Assembly (NCBI GenBank): GCA_013339895.1
Contig: JABACO010000012.1
Span: forward strand, 6,992,625 to 7,056,624
Origin: Ephydatia muelleri
Taxonomy: Eukaryota; Porifera; Demospongiae; Spongillida; Spongillidae
Length of the DNA stretch: 64,000 nt
Reading direction: 5' to 3'
Shown: in pieces, positions 43,031-53,357 of the stretch
How the letters are laid out: the number at the start of each line of letters is the position of its first letter
Position numbering within the stretch: the stretch's first letter is position 1
Made by a program: the position numbers and the translations under genes
The notes under the pieces: generated by a model
Told to the model about the DNA's origin: nothing
The model's database searches: none
What the model saw: the letters and a program-made list of their open reading frames with translations, nothing else

Positions 43031-43294
43031 GGTAATATGAGACATTGATGAGTGCATTGCTGTACTGATTTGTTGTTGATTTTGGTTTGCTGATTGTGTT
43101 AGTTTGGAAGGGCCAGGTGGCCTTACCTGTGCCATATGTGGTAGACAAATTCAAATACAATGAAATGTCAAATTCAAATACAATCAAAAGTCAAATTCAA
43201 ATACCACAATGAAAATGGAATATAAATGTATGCATAGAAGTATGATAAACCACTTAATGATTATGATCATTTGTTACATATTGAGTATTTTAAT

Positions 43295-43495
43295 TCATGC
43301 AATTTTTTTTTTTGTTTTTTTTTTTTTTATTGCGGCTGTGTGTTTATTTGGCCATGCTCCTTGCAATCTCATCAGCTGTATCGCAACGCTATTGATTTCT
43401 GCTTCGGCAGCGACCGCTGCTCCATATGCATTGAATTCCAACAGTCCTATGGAATCACTGTTGATTTTCTGCTGTTCCATGTGCATTAGTGGCAT
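43295..43495 (-). pseudogene. SRCR-receptor tail relic, second copy
   Basis: The minus frame reads two repeat units like the receptor's tail: INSDSIGLLEFNAYGAA and EINSVAIQLM, then decays into a lysine-rich run from a T homopolymer. No SRCR exon lies upstream. It faces the HSP70 fragment at 42,628-43,030 just as the genuine tail faces the HSP70 fragment at 32,868-33,290. Confidence 0.75.
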
Positions 43496-43500
43496 AATTA

Positions 43501-43604
43501 GTAGTCCATTAGGACATTACTATGAGTACCCCCGGTGTGGTGTAGGAATTGTTCAGTAAGTATGAGGTGCCCTGAGTTATATGTATGCAGTAGAAACAAT
43601 GACA

Positions 43605-43638
<34 letters not shown>

Positions 43639-43664
43639 CTCATAGTAATGCCCTAATGGACTAC
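43501..43664. mobile_element. 164-bp MITE with 27-bp inverted repeats
   Basis: Arms starting gtagtccattagg (43,501-43,527 and 43,664-43,638) match at 26 of 27 positions. TA flanks both ends (43,499-43,500; 43,665-43,666), consistent with a Tc1/mariner-type target. The centre contains a CA run. Confidence 0.85.
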
Positions 43665-43839
43665 TAACAATGGCACTAAAGCACATGGCACACTTTATCC
43701 ATTTCCTCAGAAGTAGTCGATGGCCATTGCCGATTTCTCATTTTCTCATCAAAGCATGTGCCTCAATGAAAAAGAGTTAACAGGACACTCCTTGAGAATA
43801 CGGTATGTGGATCCGATCCGTGCTCTTGATTTATTTAGT

Positions 43840-44592
43840 AAGAGGGTTCAGTGAGGAGGTGTCAGAAGAGGGTTCAATGAAGAAGTGTCACAAGAGGGTT
43901 CAGTGAAGAGGTGACAGAAGAGGGCCCAGTGAGGAGGTGTCAGAAGAGGGTCCAGTGGGGTGTCAGATGAGGGTTCAGTGAGGAGGTGTCAGAAGACGGT
44001 TCAGTGAGGAGGTGTCAGAATAGGGTTCAGTTAGGAGGTGTCAGATGCGGGTTCAGTCAGGTGTCAAAAGAGGGTTCAGTGAGGAGGTGTCAAAAGAGGG
44101 TTCAGTGAGGAGGTGTCAAACGAGGGTTCAGCGAGAAGGTGTCAGGAGAGGGTTCAGTGAGGAGGTGTCAGAAGAGGGTTCAGTGAGGAGGTGTCAGAAG
44201 AGGGTTCAGTGAAGAGGTGTCAGAAGAGGTCCAGTGAGGTCATGTCAGAAGAGGTCCAGTGAGGTCATGTTAGAAGAGGTCCAGTGAGGTCATGTCAGAA
44301 GAGGTCCAGTGAGGTCATGTCAGAAGAGAGTCCAGTGAGGATTTGTCAGAAGAGGGTCCAGTGAGGTGTCAGAAGAGGTCTAGTGAGGTATCAGAAGAGG
44401 GTTCAGTGAGGAGGTGTCAGAAGAGGGTCTAGTGAGAAAGTGCACATGTCAGAAGAGGGTCCAGTATGGAGGTGTCAAAGAGGGTTCAGTGAAGAGGTGT
44501 CAAAAGAGGGTCCAGTGAGGTGTCAGAAGAGGGTTCAGTGAGAAAGTGTCAGAAGAGGGTCCAGTGAGGTTGTTCAGAAGAGGGTTTGATCA
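43840..44592 (+). repeat. 26-bp minisatellite array 1 (ggttcagtgaggaggtgtcagaagag)
   Basis: About 30 imperfect units of agagggttcagtgaggaggtgtca type, some shortened by loss of gaggag. The same unit forms arrays at 51,915-52,268 and 52,822-53,120. After the array a shared segment (tttgatcaccaagccag, gtgatttgtgtttt) appears in all three places. Confidence 0.95.
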
Positions 44593-44689
44593 CCAAGCCA
44601 GCATTGCTATTCAATGAGCCAAGTGATTTGTGTTTTATATTAAGATCAGAGGTGCAGTCATGACACTAAAAATTGTCCGGCAGACCGAT

Positions 44690-44860
44690 TATGGCAGCCA
44701 CATTTGGTCCGGGACCAAATATATGGTTCTACTGGGCGGAATGTGGCTGCCATATTCAGTCTCACCATGCCATACTATGTCCGCCCTAGGACCAAATATT
44801 GCTGCCATATTTGCCAAATGTGGCAGCAACGTTTGGTCCAGGACCAAATACTGCTACTGT
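44690..44860. repeat. palindrome cluster with two tttggtccNggaccaaa boxes
   Basis: Two 17-bp palindromes (about 44,704-44,720 and 44,831-44,847) and inverted ggcagccacatt/aatgtggctgcc words interleave over 170 bp. Strong foldback potential. Confidence 0.85.
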
Positions 44861-44994
44861 GCAACTGATATCCTGCATTTTTTTTATTAGCATGCATTTC
44901 TTCATAAAAGTGAAGCATGATAAAGTGCAATCTCTTGAAGCCCTTGTATATGAGGATACATTGATTTCAGTTGTTTCTGACTAGCAACTACAAT

Positions 44995-45064
44995 CTGATC
45001 ACTTAGCCACCCATGCACCGCTTGTAATCATTTGATTACAAGCGGTGGGTGGCTAAGTGATCAG
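44995..45064. repeat. long hairpin, 32-bp arms and 2-base loop
   Basis: ctgatcacttagccaccca at the left pairs with tgggtggctaagtgatcag at the right. The inner ccgcttgtaatca/tgattacaagcgg also pair; the left arm has an extra tgca bulge. The loop is tt. Confidence 0.95.
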
Positions 45065-45099
45065 ATGTATCATTTTGGTACACTAACCTGAAGATTGAG

Positions 45100-45742
45100 A
45101 GCAAGGACTACAGCGCTGTCTGCGAGTGTCTAACGTTAAGGTACGGCAAGACTAGCATGGGGCTGGAGTTGCAGATGAAGTTGCAGTGCCGCGTGCAACG
45201 ACCCGGGGAGTCATTGCTAGACTTTGCGGGAGAGTTGCGACTTGCGAATAATAGCCTCTAAGGCCTTCCCGGACTGGTCGAATGGACAGTTAGAGGAACT
45301 GGTTCGTAATCAATTTATTCAGGGTTTAGTTTCTCCCACCGTGCAGATGCAGCTGATGGATGACATGCCGCACAGCATCAACGATGCGGTAGAGTTGGCG
45401 CGAAAATTGGACACTGCTGAGCAGGCACAGAGGCGCCTGTGCCAAGAAAGACGGGACCAGATTCCAGCCTCAGCTCTCTTGCCCGTCGGAAGGGGTGCGT
45501 TAGAGGACAAACTGGACCGTCTGACGGCGGACGTACAAAAGCTGACAGAGAGGATGGCTGGTTTATCCAGTGAATCATTGTCTACTGACAAGTCGGAGCC
45601 TAGGAGGAGGACCCCACTACGATGCTGGCATTGTAGGCAGCCAGGCCATGTTCGAAGGGAGTGTCCAGCCCTCCAGCAGCAGACTCCTTTAAACTCCAGG
45701 GGGCCGGCGGGAGAGGTCTCCCGCCGGCAGCGGTTGTGACCC
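45100..45742 (+). pseudogene. gypsy gag remnant
   Basis: A helical capsid-like region (SNGQLEELVRNQFIQGL, INDAVELARKLDTAEQAQRR) is followed by a CCHC zinc knuckle (CWHCRQPGHVRREC) near the end. A frameshift at about 45,244 separates the first part (GESLLDFAGELR) from the rest. Confidence 0.85.
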
Positions 45743-45789
45743 CTCAGACCAAAGATAAGGAGGATGCTAAAGGTAAATTAAAATCAGTA

Positions 45790-46477
45790 ACCTTTGTTGG
45801 GGGTACACGTATTGACACCAGGTCAGCGCCTTGTATTCGTGGTTTAATTGAACATTGCAGTGCTAGTTGACACAGGTTCTGCAGTTACAATAATTCGGGC
45901 TGACATATGGGAAAAGGTTTCAAAGTGTACTGTAAGCACTCTGGCTCCAACTACACAAGCAGTGGTGGCAGCAAATGGAAAGGGTCTTCAACTGGACGGT
46001 CAGGTGGTATTGAATATTCATTTGGGTGGGTTGCATGTGAACCAGCTTTTCCTTGTTGCAAGGGATCTGACACAAGAATGCCTTCTGGGAGCTGACTTTC
46101 TGTGTGCTAACGGTTGTGCCATTGATTTTGATGCTAGATCAATGTCAGCAGGAGGAGAGGTAGTGATCTTACAGTTCAACCAGTTGGGTCCATTGGTCTG
46201 TGATGCTGTCGTCATGGAGAGTATCTCTATTCCTGCGAATTGTGAATTCCAGCTGGTGGCAACCTTAATGGTGGATGGAAAGATGTGCAGAAATAGTAAT
46301 GTAGGAGTCTTGGAACCCCAGCCCAATTTCATGGAGCGTCATGGTTTGGCAGTGGCACATTCGGTGGCAATCAACAGAAATGGTGCAATTCCAGTGCAAA
46401 TGTTGAATCCAGGTAATTCATCAATAACTCTCCACAAAGGTGAAAAGTTAGGAAGGTTTGTGCCACTGGAGGTGTAG
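45790..46477 (+). pseudogene. gypsy aspartic protease remnant
   Basis: VDTGSAVTII is the catalytic DTG box and LLGADFL the flap-side ILG-type motif of retropepsins. The frame is shifted relative to gag near 45,855. Confidence 0.85.
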
Positions 46478-46699
46478 TATTGTCATTTATTGTGTAATTG
46501 TAATTGCCTAGTTTAACCCTTGAGAACATTCTAGAAGATGTATCGGAGGTACTTAAAGCTACCGCTGAGCAGAGGAAGACCAGATCATTTGGAGGCTGGC
46601 ATACCTTACGGATGGACGAAGGCACGAACTGATGTTATTTGTGTGCCTATAGCTGTGTGATTCTTATCGCTACTCTAAGCTGATATTGATTCCTAAACA

Positions 46700-47600
46700 G
46701 GCTGTCATTGGGTCACGAGCGCGGGTATTCCAGTACTTCACAGGAGGGTCCATGTGATGTTCATGTAGTGGAAGCATCACAGGGGCATATTAGTGCATGT
46801 GAGAAAGACAGGGAGGTGGGACCAGAGATTATTGAGAGCCTGATTATGGGGGCGGAAGGTCTTTCAGACATAGAACTGGAGCAGTTAAGAATGTTACTGT
46901 GCCAATTTTCAAGCATTATCTCCACATCAGACTCAGACATAGGCAGAACTCATCTTGTGCAGCACCACATTAATACCCAGGGTGCCAACCTGGATGTTAA
47001 ATGACATGTTGGCTCAAGGGGTAATTGAGCCAGCTACAGGACCATGGTCATCACTGGTTGTTCTGGTACAAAAGAAAGATGGATCAACCAGGTTCTGTGT
47101 GGTTTTCCATCAACTGAATTCCCTCACCAAAAAGGATGCCCACCCCCTTCCGCGGGTAGATGATACATTGGATTCACTGTCTGGTGCACAATGGTTTTCT
47201 ACCATTGACCTTGCAAGCGGATACTGGCAGGTGGAGGTGGCAGAAGAAGATAAAGAGAGAACAGCATTCTCTACCCCGTTTGGTTTGTTTCAGTTCCGCA
47301 CAATGCCTGTTGGGTTATGCAATGCACCCAGTACCTTCCAACGCTTGATGGAACGGGTCCTGGCTGGTTTGCATTGGTCCACCTGTTTAGTATACATTGA
47401 CGATATAATATTGTTCGGTCGCACAGTGCAGGAAAATTTTCAGAACCTAACGGAGGTATTCCAGAGGCTGAAGCAAGCAGGTCTAAAGTTGAAGCCAAGG
47501 AAATGTCATCTGTTCCGGAATAAGGTGAAGTACTTGGGGTATGTTGTCTCAAACAAAGGAGTGGAGGCTGAACTGAGAAGATTCAATGCATCCTAGACTG
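46700..47600 (+). pseudogene. gypsy reverse transcriptase remnant
   Basis: LRMLLCQFSSIIS and HLVQHHINT precede an apparent deletion. Then come VIEPATGPWSS, VVLVQKKDGSTRFC, FSTIDLASGYWQ, GLCNAPSTFQRLM and the catalytic YIDDII. The frame shifts near 47,575, after VKYLGYVVS. Confidence 0.9.
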
Positions 47601-48215
47601 GCCAACCCCTATGTCACCAAAGCAAATAAGGCAGTTTTTGGGTCTGGCATCCTATTATCGACGTTTCATTCGTAATTTTGCACAGATCACAGCTCCACTA
47701 AATAGGTTGCTGGAAAAAGGGAAGCAGTGGCAGTGGACAGAGCAGTGTTTGCAAGCATTTACTCTGCTGATGACTAAACATACCTCTGCTCCATTGCTGG
47801 TCTACCCCAACTTTGAAGAGGCCTTCATTGTGGATTGCGATGCAAGTGACGATGGTCTTGGCGCTGTCTGTCCCAGAATCATCAAGGTGCTGAGCATGTG
47901 GTTTACTACGCAAGCAGAACCCTAACTAAGGCCGAACGTAAGTATTGTGCCACACGAAAAGAGATGCTCGCATTAGTGTGGGCAATAGATCAGTTTCGAC
48001 CATATTTGTATGGTAGGCCATTTATTGTTCGCACAGACCATCACGCTTTGCAGTGGCTACGTTCCTTTAAAGAGCCTGAAGGGCAGGTAGCCAGGTGGTT
48101 TGAGCACCTTGAGAAATATGAGTTTACAGTTCAGCATAGGCCTGATAAGAAGCATGGCATGCTGATCCTTTGTCTCGCTATCCGTGTACCAGTGTGGTAA
48201 CCAACCTGTAGGGGT
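47575..48215 (+). pseudogene. gypsy RNase H remnant
   Basis: IRQFLGLASYYRRFI, VDCDASDDGLGAV and, after a frameshift near 47,870, YYASRTLTKAERKY and RTDHHALQWL. A third shift follows near 48,160. These are the connection and RNase H motifs of Ty3/gypsy polymerases. Confidence 0.88.
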
Positions 48216-49552
48216 ACATGCCACCACTGACCAGAGGGGTAGTAATGCAGGTGGCAGGGCACTGCAGTGGTCAAAGCAGGAGGTTATCAAGTTCCAGACT
48301 GATGACCCTGACATAGGTCAAATGAAAAGATGGATGAAAGAAGGTTTACCCCAGACATACCTACATAATGCTAGTAAAGTCCTGAAGAGCCTGTGGTCTC
48401 AAAAAACTAACTTGGTGTTGGTGGATGATGTCTTACATCGCTCATGGAAGGATGTAGCTGGGAAAGGGTTAAATAACTGTCTACAAATGGTTGTGCCTCA
48501 TGTGTTAGTTTCTTCCATCCTGGCAGAGCTGCATGATGCCCCAACAGGGGGACATCTCGGTGTGGCGAAAGTACTTGAGAAAGCACAGCAGAGGTTTTAC
48601 TGGGTGGGCCAGCGGCAGGATGTAGAAGAGTGGTGCAGAACATGTACTATATGTGGTACCCAGAAATCCCCAGCAAAACATAGACACGCCCCTATGGAAG
48701 TAGACACGGTAACTGATGGGCCCATGCAACGTATTGCTATGGATGTTTTGGGTCCTTTGCCCCTCACCCCCCGCTCAAACAAGTATATACTAGTCATTGG
48801 GGACTATACTAAGTGGACCAAGGCCTTCCCAATGTCAGATATGGAAGCTGGTAGAGTGGCAAAATTATTTGTTAATGAGTTTGTGGTTAGGTATGGGGCA
48901 CCTGCTTGTTTGCATACAGACCAGGGTAGGAATTTTGAGTCAAATTTAGTGAAAGAGATATGCAGGTTGTTAGGGATTGTGAAGACCAGGACTACACCCT
49001 ACCACCCCCAATCAGATGGGATGATTGAGAGGTTCAACAGAACTTTACTTTCAATGCTACTATTGATGCCGAAAGAGACTGGGACCTCAAGCTGCCATGC
49101 CTCATGATGGCATATCGCACCAGCACTCACGAGACAACAAAGGCTACTCCATGTTTGGCCGAGAAGTACAACTACGCATTGACATCATGTTTGGGAAACT
49201 GCTGGGTGTAACTACTACCAGTACCTCGGAGTATGCCAGGGCACTGGAGCAACGGTTGGTAGCAGCCTTTGAGCATGTCAGGGATCACTTGGGAATTGAA
49301 CAGAGGAGGCACAAACAACTCTATGACCGTAAGGTAGAGGGAAAACCATATAAGGAGGGAGATAGTGTGTGGTTATATTGTCCAGCTGTACCCCAGGGGC
49401 ACTCTAAGAAACTTCATGCATGTTGGAAAGGCTCCTATACTGTTGCAAAAGTGTACGAGAAAGGTGTTTATCAAATTAAATGGAATCTTCCACCGCACAA
49501 GCAGCAGGTAGTACATTTTGACCACCTAAAGCCCTATCTCACCAGACACTAG
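48216..49552 (+). pseudogene. gypsy integrase remnant with GPY-like C-terminus
   Basis: GHLGVAKVLEKAQQRFYW and CRTCTIC are the HHCC zinc region. IAMDVLGPLP, LHTDQGRNFES and TPYHPQSDGMIERFN carry the D,D,E core. A frameshift lies near 49,140. The C-terminal WKGSYTVAKVYEKGVYQIKW resembles the GPY/F module. An acidic, Thr/Glu-rich tail continues in broken frames to about 49,880. Confidence 0.9.
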
Positions 49553-49839
49553 ATGATGAACCTATGCCGGATGAATCTGGTCATGAAGAACACAGCCTGG
49601 ATGAGACCACAGAGGATGAAGCACTCATTCAAGATAGGAGCACAGATGAGACCACTTCAGAGAACCAATATGAAGGAGTCCTAGTGGAACGGGAGGATGA
49701 TATCTGGTGAGGCAAACTGAATCTGACATGCTTCAAGGAATGGAACACGGTACTGAAAGTCAATTAGTTGAAACAGGTGATGCCACAGAAGAGGACCCCA
49801 AGAATTTAGTACCAGAAATGGACGATAACACGGAGAGTG

Positions 49840-50269
49840 AAGAGGAGTTGCACGGCACTCCGGTGCCTTACAATGTTTCCTATCATACTGCTCCTTCTGT
49901 TTTTCTGAGCAGAAATAATGCTTTTTGCACTTCATCCAGTAAAGCTTTGTGCTGTGACTCTTTGTGCTGTATTTCATTTACCTGAGGAAATATGGCAACT
50001 CCAGCTTCATTGCATGTCCCTTGATATGCACCAGCATCAAGATCTAGAGGAAGAATGGCTTTGCAACCTAACATAATCTCAAATGGAGTATACTTTGTAG
50101 AATCATGTGTTGAAGTGTTGCAAGCAAATAAACAAGTGTCCAAATAATCTTCCCATTTCTCCTTTTTTTCTTGTATGTACTTGCAAAGCATGTTTTGTAG
50201 AGACTGATTAAATCTCTCAACCAATCCATTGCTCTGTAGGCATTGAAGCAGTTTAGCATAGTCATTCAT
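49840..50269 (-). pseudogene. second integrase, central fragment in inverted orientation
   Basis: On the minus strand: SNGLVERFNQSLQNMLCKYI, WEDYLDTCLFACNTSTHDST and YTPFEIMLGCKAILPLD, then EKQKEQYDRKHCK in a shifted frame. This is the region around the catalytic Glu of a GIN/gypsy-type integrase, a different family from the one at 48-49 kb. Confidence 0.82.
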
Positions 50270-50277
50270 ATAATTAG

Positions 50278-50497
50278 AGGGTGTTTCATAATCAAGGAAA
50301 ATTGATTAAACATTTACAGTACAGAGTTTTTTTACTGATAAACATTCCACTATTTCGGGAAGACATGCTGATGAAAACAAATTATACATAATTATTTAAT
50401 TATTAATTAACTAATATCAAACAAATTAAAAACAACTGACAGCAAGTAATACAATAACCAGTTAATTAATCAATTTTCCTTAATTGAGAAATACCCT
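50278..50497. mobile_element. AT-rich MITE with about 32-bp imperfect inverted repeats
   Basis: agggtgtttc...aaggaaaattgattaa at the left and its inverse ttaatcaattttcctt...gaaataccct at the right; the inner 16 bp pair perfectly. Target duplication not clear. It lies between the two integrase fragments. Confidence 0.75.
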
Positions 50498-50755
50498 GTA
50501 GATTTAGTTGAACCCAGTCCAATGGTTTTAATCTGCACATACATGACTGATTAGCTGACTCAGAAGAATTATTTAGGTACACACCAAAATCAGTCAAATT
50601 GCATTGTCTAAAAAGCTGCCAATATAGTTTTACTGGACTCCCTTAACATTAAACACTAATCCTATTGTGTGGTGTCAAATGCTCTTAACAGGTCTGAATT
50701 GCATTTTCATTTTTGTACTGATCTACTAAGCACTCCACCTTGATTTTGTACCTGA

Positions 50756-51388
50756 AGAAAGACTTCAGAAGAAAAAAACGAAAAGGAGCTAAACTAGATC
50801 TCATGTGGGTTGGACCTTATTGATCACAAAGAGTCTAGGAAAAGGTTTTTTATCAGCTACAATCATGTGGAAAAGATCCTGTCACTACAATTCCAAGAGT
50901 TAGCCATGTTCATATTAAAGTGTACAAGTCATTGTTCTGTTCATCTGCAAGAAAACTTCAATCACCATCAACCTCCAATGAATCAACTTCAAATATTACA
51001 CATCCAGTGTTGTCCACTGATTCAAGCACACAACCTGTTTCATCTATAATACTTCAATCATCAGTCTCTGATACATTGTTTTGTCCATCTCCTGGCAGAT
51101 ATTCACCTGCATTAGGTGCCCCATCACCTGCTTGTCCATCTCCTTCACGATCAGCTATGTCTCTATCACCTACAAAGGAGACTACATTCGCTTTTTCTCC
51201 TACTGCAGAGGATTCAGCATCTGCTGTACCGCAAGAAAGTAATCAGAAAATTGAACTTCAGTATTCATCACTACTCTCAGAGAAGCCTACACTTCTGATA
51301 CCTTCTCCAGTATTTTTTCTAAGGGAACAGGGGACTAAATCCAAACTGGAGTGCAATACCAAAACTAAGCTTGTTGCTAAACTGATGT
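50756..51388 (+). pseudogene. second integrase, C-terminal fragment
   Basis: RKKRKGAKLDLMWVGPY matches the GPY-type module at the end of GIN/gypsy integrases, followed in a shifted frame by RVSHVHIKVYKS and a long Ser/Pro-rich tail. Its natural N-terminal partner is the fragment at 49,840-50,269, now inverted. Confidence 0.7.
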
Positions 51389-51399
51389 GACAATACAGA

Positions 51400-51769
51400 T
51401 TGTACCGTGTCAACTAGCAATTGAAGTTGAAAGCTATGTTCCTCTGGGTCAAGATGAAGTCCAATACTTGTGTAACAGGCCAGGTTGCACCAAAAATATA
51501 ATAATGAGAGAAGTGCAACACTGCAGAAATATGCATTTATATACAGTACAATACATTAAGTGCAGAGTTCACGGGAACACAAGTGGCCAAGCTGTCTGGG
51601 TGGACGTTTCTGCACATGCGTATAAGTTGTTACATCACTCCCTCCATAAATAGACATGTCCACATGTCTAATGAGTCACCAAGGTCCCAAATCGCTCAGG
51701 TGGCTTCCTTTCCCGTGTTGATCGACGAAGCCCTTCCTCTTCTGCTGCCTCCTAGTGTTTTACAGTGTA
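51400..51769. other. gene-free stretch
   Basis: No supported gene; probably retroelement 3' sequence. Confidence 0.4.
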
Positions 51770-51914
51770 GGTACAAAGGTTGTGCAGCGAAGGTCGTAGC
51801 CATGGCAACTTACCTGCCTCTAACCGAGCTTCCATGCATACATGGCAACACGTCCACAATGTCACATCGCTTTTAGGCAGGTACCAGATCTCACCACCAC
51901 AAGCTGTGCAAGAC

Positions 51915-52268
51915 AAAAAAATGGTGTCAGAAGTGGGTTCAGTGAGGAGGTGTCAGAAGAGGGTTCAGTGAGGAGGTGTCAGAAGTGGGTCCAGTGAAAA
52001 GGTGTCAGAAGAGGGTCCAGTGAGAAGATGTAAGAAGAGGATCCAGTGAGGTGTCAGAAGAGGGTTCATTAGGTGTCCAGAAGGGGTTCAGTGAGGAGGT
52101 GTCAGGAGAGGGTCCAGTGAGGAGGTTCAGAAGAGGGTTCAGTGAGGAGGTGTCAGTAGAGGGTCCAGTGAGAAGGTGTCAGAAGAAGGTTCTGTTAGAA
52201 GGTGTCAAAAGAGGGTCCAGTGAGGTATCAGAAGTGGGTCCAGTGAAGAGGTGTCAGAAGAGGGTTTG
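51915..52268 (+). repeat. 26-bp minisatellite array 2
   Basis: Begins tggtgtcagaagtgggttc, which looks like an LTR-retrotransposon primer-binding site: it starts with TGG, complementary to a tRNA CCA end. It then repeats as ggtgtcagaagagggttcag units. Confidence 0.92.
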
Positions 52269-52417
52269 AGCATCCAAGCCAGTGTGATTTGTGTTTTGTA
52301 TTAAAGTTCAGAGGTGCCTTGCACTCATTGTATGGCTTTTAGGCATTTGGTTTACTTCCTGCACAGCTAGTTCAAGGTCAGGGTCGTTGCTACGGGATTA
52401 CGCAACCACGCCACTGT

Positions 52418-52620
52418 GGGTTGCCTCACTTCACTGACTGCGGCTCAGCAGGCGGGATGTAGTAACCTTCCCACCAGCACCCAAGTGGCTACTTTGATTT
52501 GCAGGCCCTGAACAAGGGCTGAACTCGCCCATCATTACACTCGAGATGTCGCCATTCAGGTATATTGTGGTGTGTTCCAGTTCATCTGAGCTCAACAACA
52601 GTAGCGCCCGCTTAGGATAG
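52418..52620 (+). pseudogene. decayed duplicate of the adhesion-GPCR first exon
   Basis: Reads CLTSLTAAQQAGCSNLPTS and TQVA as in the genuine exon at 53,400, then a frame break and stops within 40 codons. The start codon is missing. Confidence 0.85.
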
Positions 52621-52821
52621 AACAAAGTGATGATGTCACCATTTAGGTCACCTCATAATGCTTGTTGGCGGGGGATGTGTGCGGCGAAGGTCATAGCCAA
52701 GGCAACTTACCAGCGAGCTTCCATGCATGCATGGCAACACGTCCACAATGTCACATCTCTTTTAGGCAGGTATCCTTATGGTCCAGATCCCACCACCACC
52801 AGTTGTGCAAGACAAAGGAAT

Positions 52822-53120
52822 GGTGTCAGAAGAGGGTCCAGTGAGGAGGTATCAGAAGAGGGTCCAGTGAGAAGGTGTCAGAAGAGGGTTCAGTGAAGAG
52901 GTGTCAGAAGAGGGTCCAGTGAGGAGGTGTCAGAACAGGGTCCAGTGAGGAGATGTCAGAAGAAGGTCCAGTGAGGAGGTATCAGAAGAGGGTCCAGTGA
53001 GAAGGTGTCAGAAGAGGGTTCAGTGAAGAGGTGTCAGAAGAGGGTCCAGTGAGGAGGTGTCAGAACAGGGTCCAGTGAGGAGGTTCAGAAGAGGGTCCAG
53101 TGAGGAGGTGTCAGAAGAGT
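52822..53120 (+). repeat. 26-bp minisatellite array 3
   Basis: Same unit as arrays 1 and 2, beginning tggtgtcagaagagggtcc. It ends about 240 bp before the GPCR start codon. Confidence 0.93.
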
Positions 53121-53357
53121 GTTCGAGCATCCAAGCCAGTGTGATTTGTGTTTTTGTATTAAAGGACAAAGGTGCCTTGCACTCATTGTATGGTTTTTAG
53201 GTACTTCCTGCACAGCAAGTTCAAGGTCATCGTTGTCAGGGTCGTTGCTATGGGATTACGCAACCATTTCAATATATGTTGGGGCTTTTATTTTCCACGC
53301 ATTGAAGAGCAGACTGCCTTACCTAGCATTAACGCGACAAAAAAGTTCTAGAAATTA
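53121..53357 (+). promoter_or_regulatory. likely 5' leader/promoter of the adhesion GPCR
   Basis: This interval lies between array 3 and the start codon. It contains gagcatccaagccagtgtg and tgccttgcactcattgtatgg, which are shared with the retroelement-like leader copies. So the proximal 5' region of the gene is built on duplicated repeat sequence. No TATA box seen. Confidence 0.45.

Larger units (their letters stand above)
45070..49552 (+). mobile_element. decayed Ty3/gypsy-type retrotransposon body
   Basis: Gag, protease, reverse transcriptase, RNase H and integrase occur in gypsy order on the plus strand, split by several frameshifts. I cannot delimit LTRs: no direct terminal repeats are visible around it, so the ends given are those of the coding remnants. 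A retroelement leader-like repeat region lies upstream at 43,840-44,650. Confidence 0.88.
51770..52625 (+). repeat. tandem segmental duplication, first copy (leader + array + decayed exon)
   Basis: Order: a segment from gtgcagcgaaggtcgtagcc, minisatellite array 2 (51,915-52,268), gagcatccaagccagtgtga, and at 52,418-52,620 a decayed copy of the GPCR first exon. The same order recurs at 52,675-53,880, offset by 0.86-0.99 kb. Confidence 0.88.

Noticed and set aside
43840-44592. Minisatellite considered as a coding repeat (SEEVSEEG-type peptides).
   Set aside because: Frames break often and the same array appears in leader positions next to retroelement sequence.
44690-44860. Palindrome cluster considered as a CRISPR-like array or attachment site.
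   Set aside because: Only two palindromes, no regular spacers, eukaryotic context.
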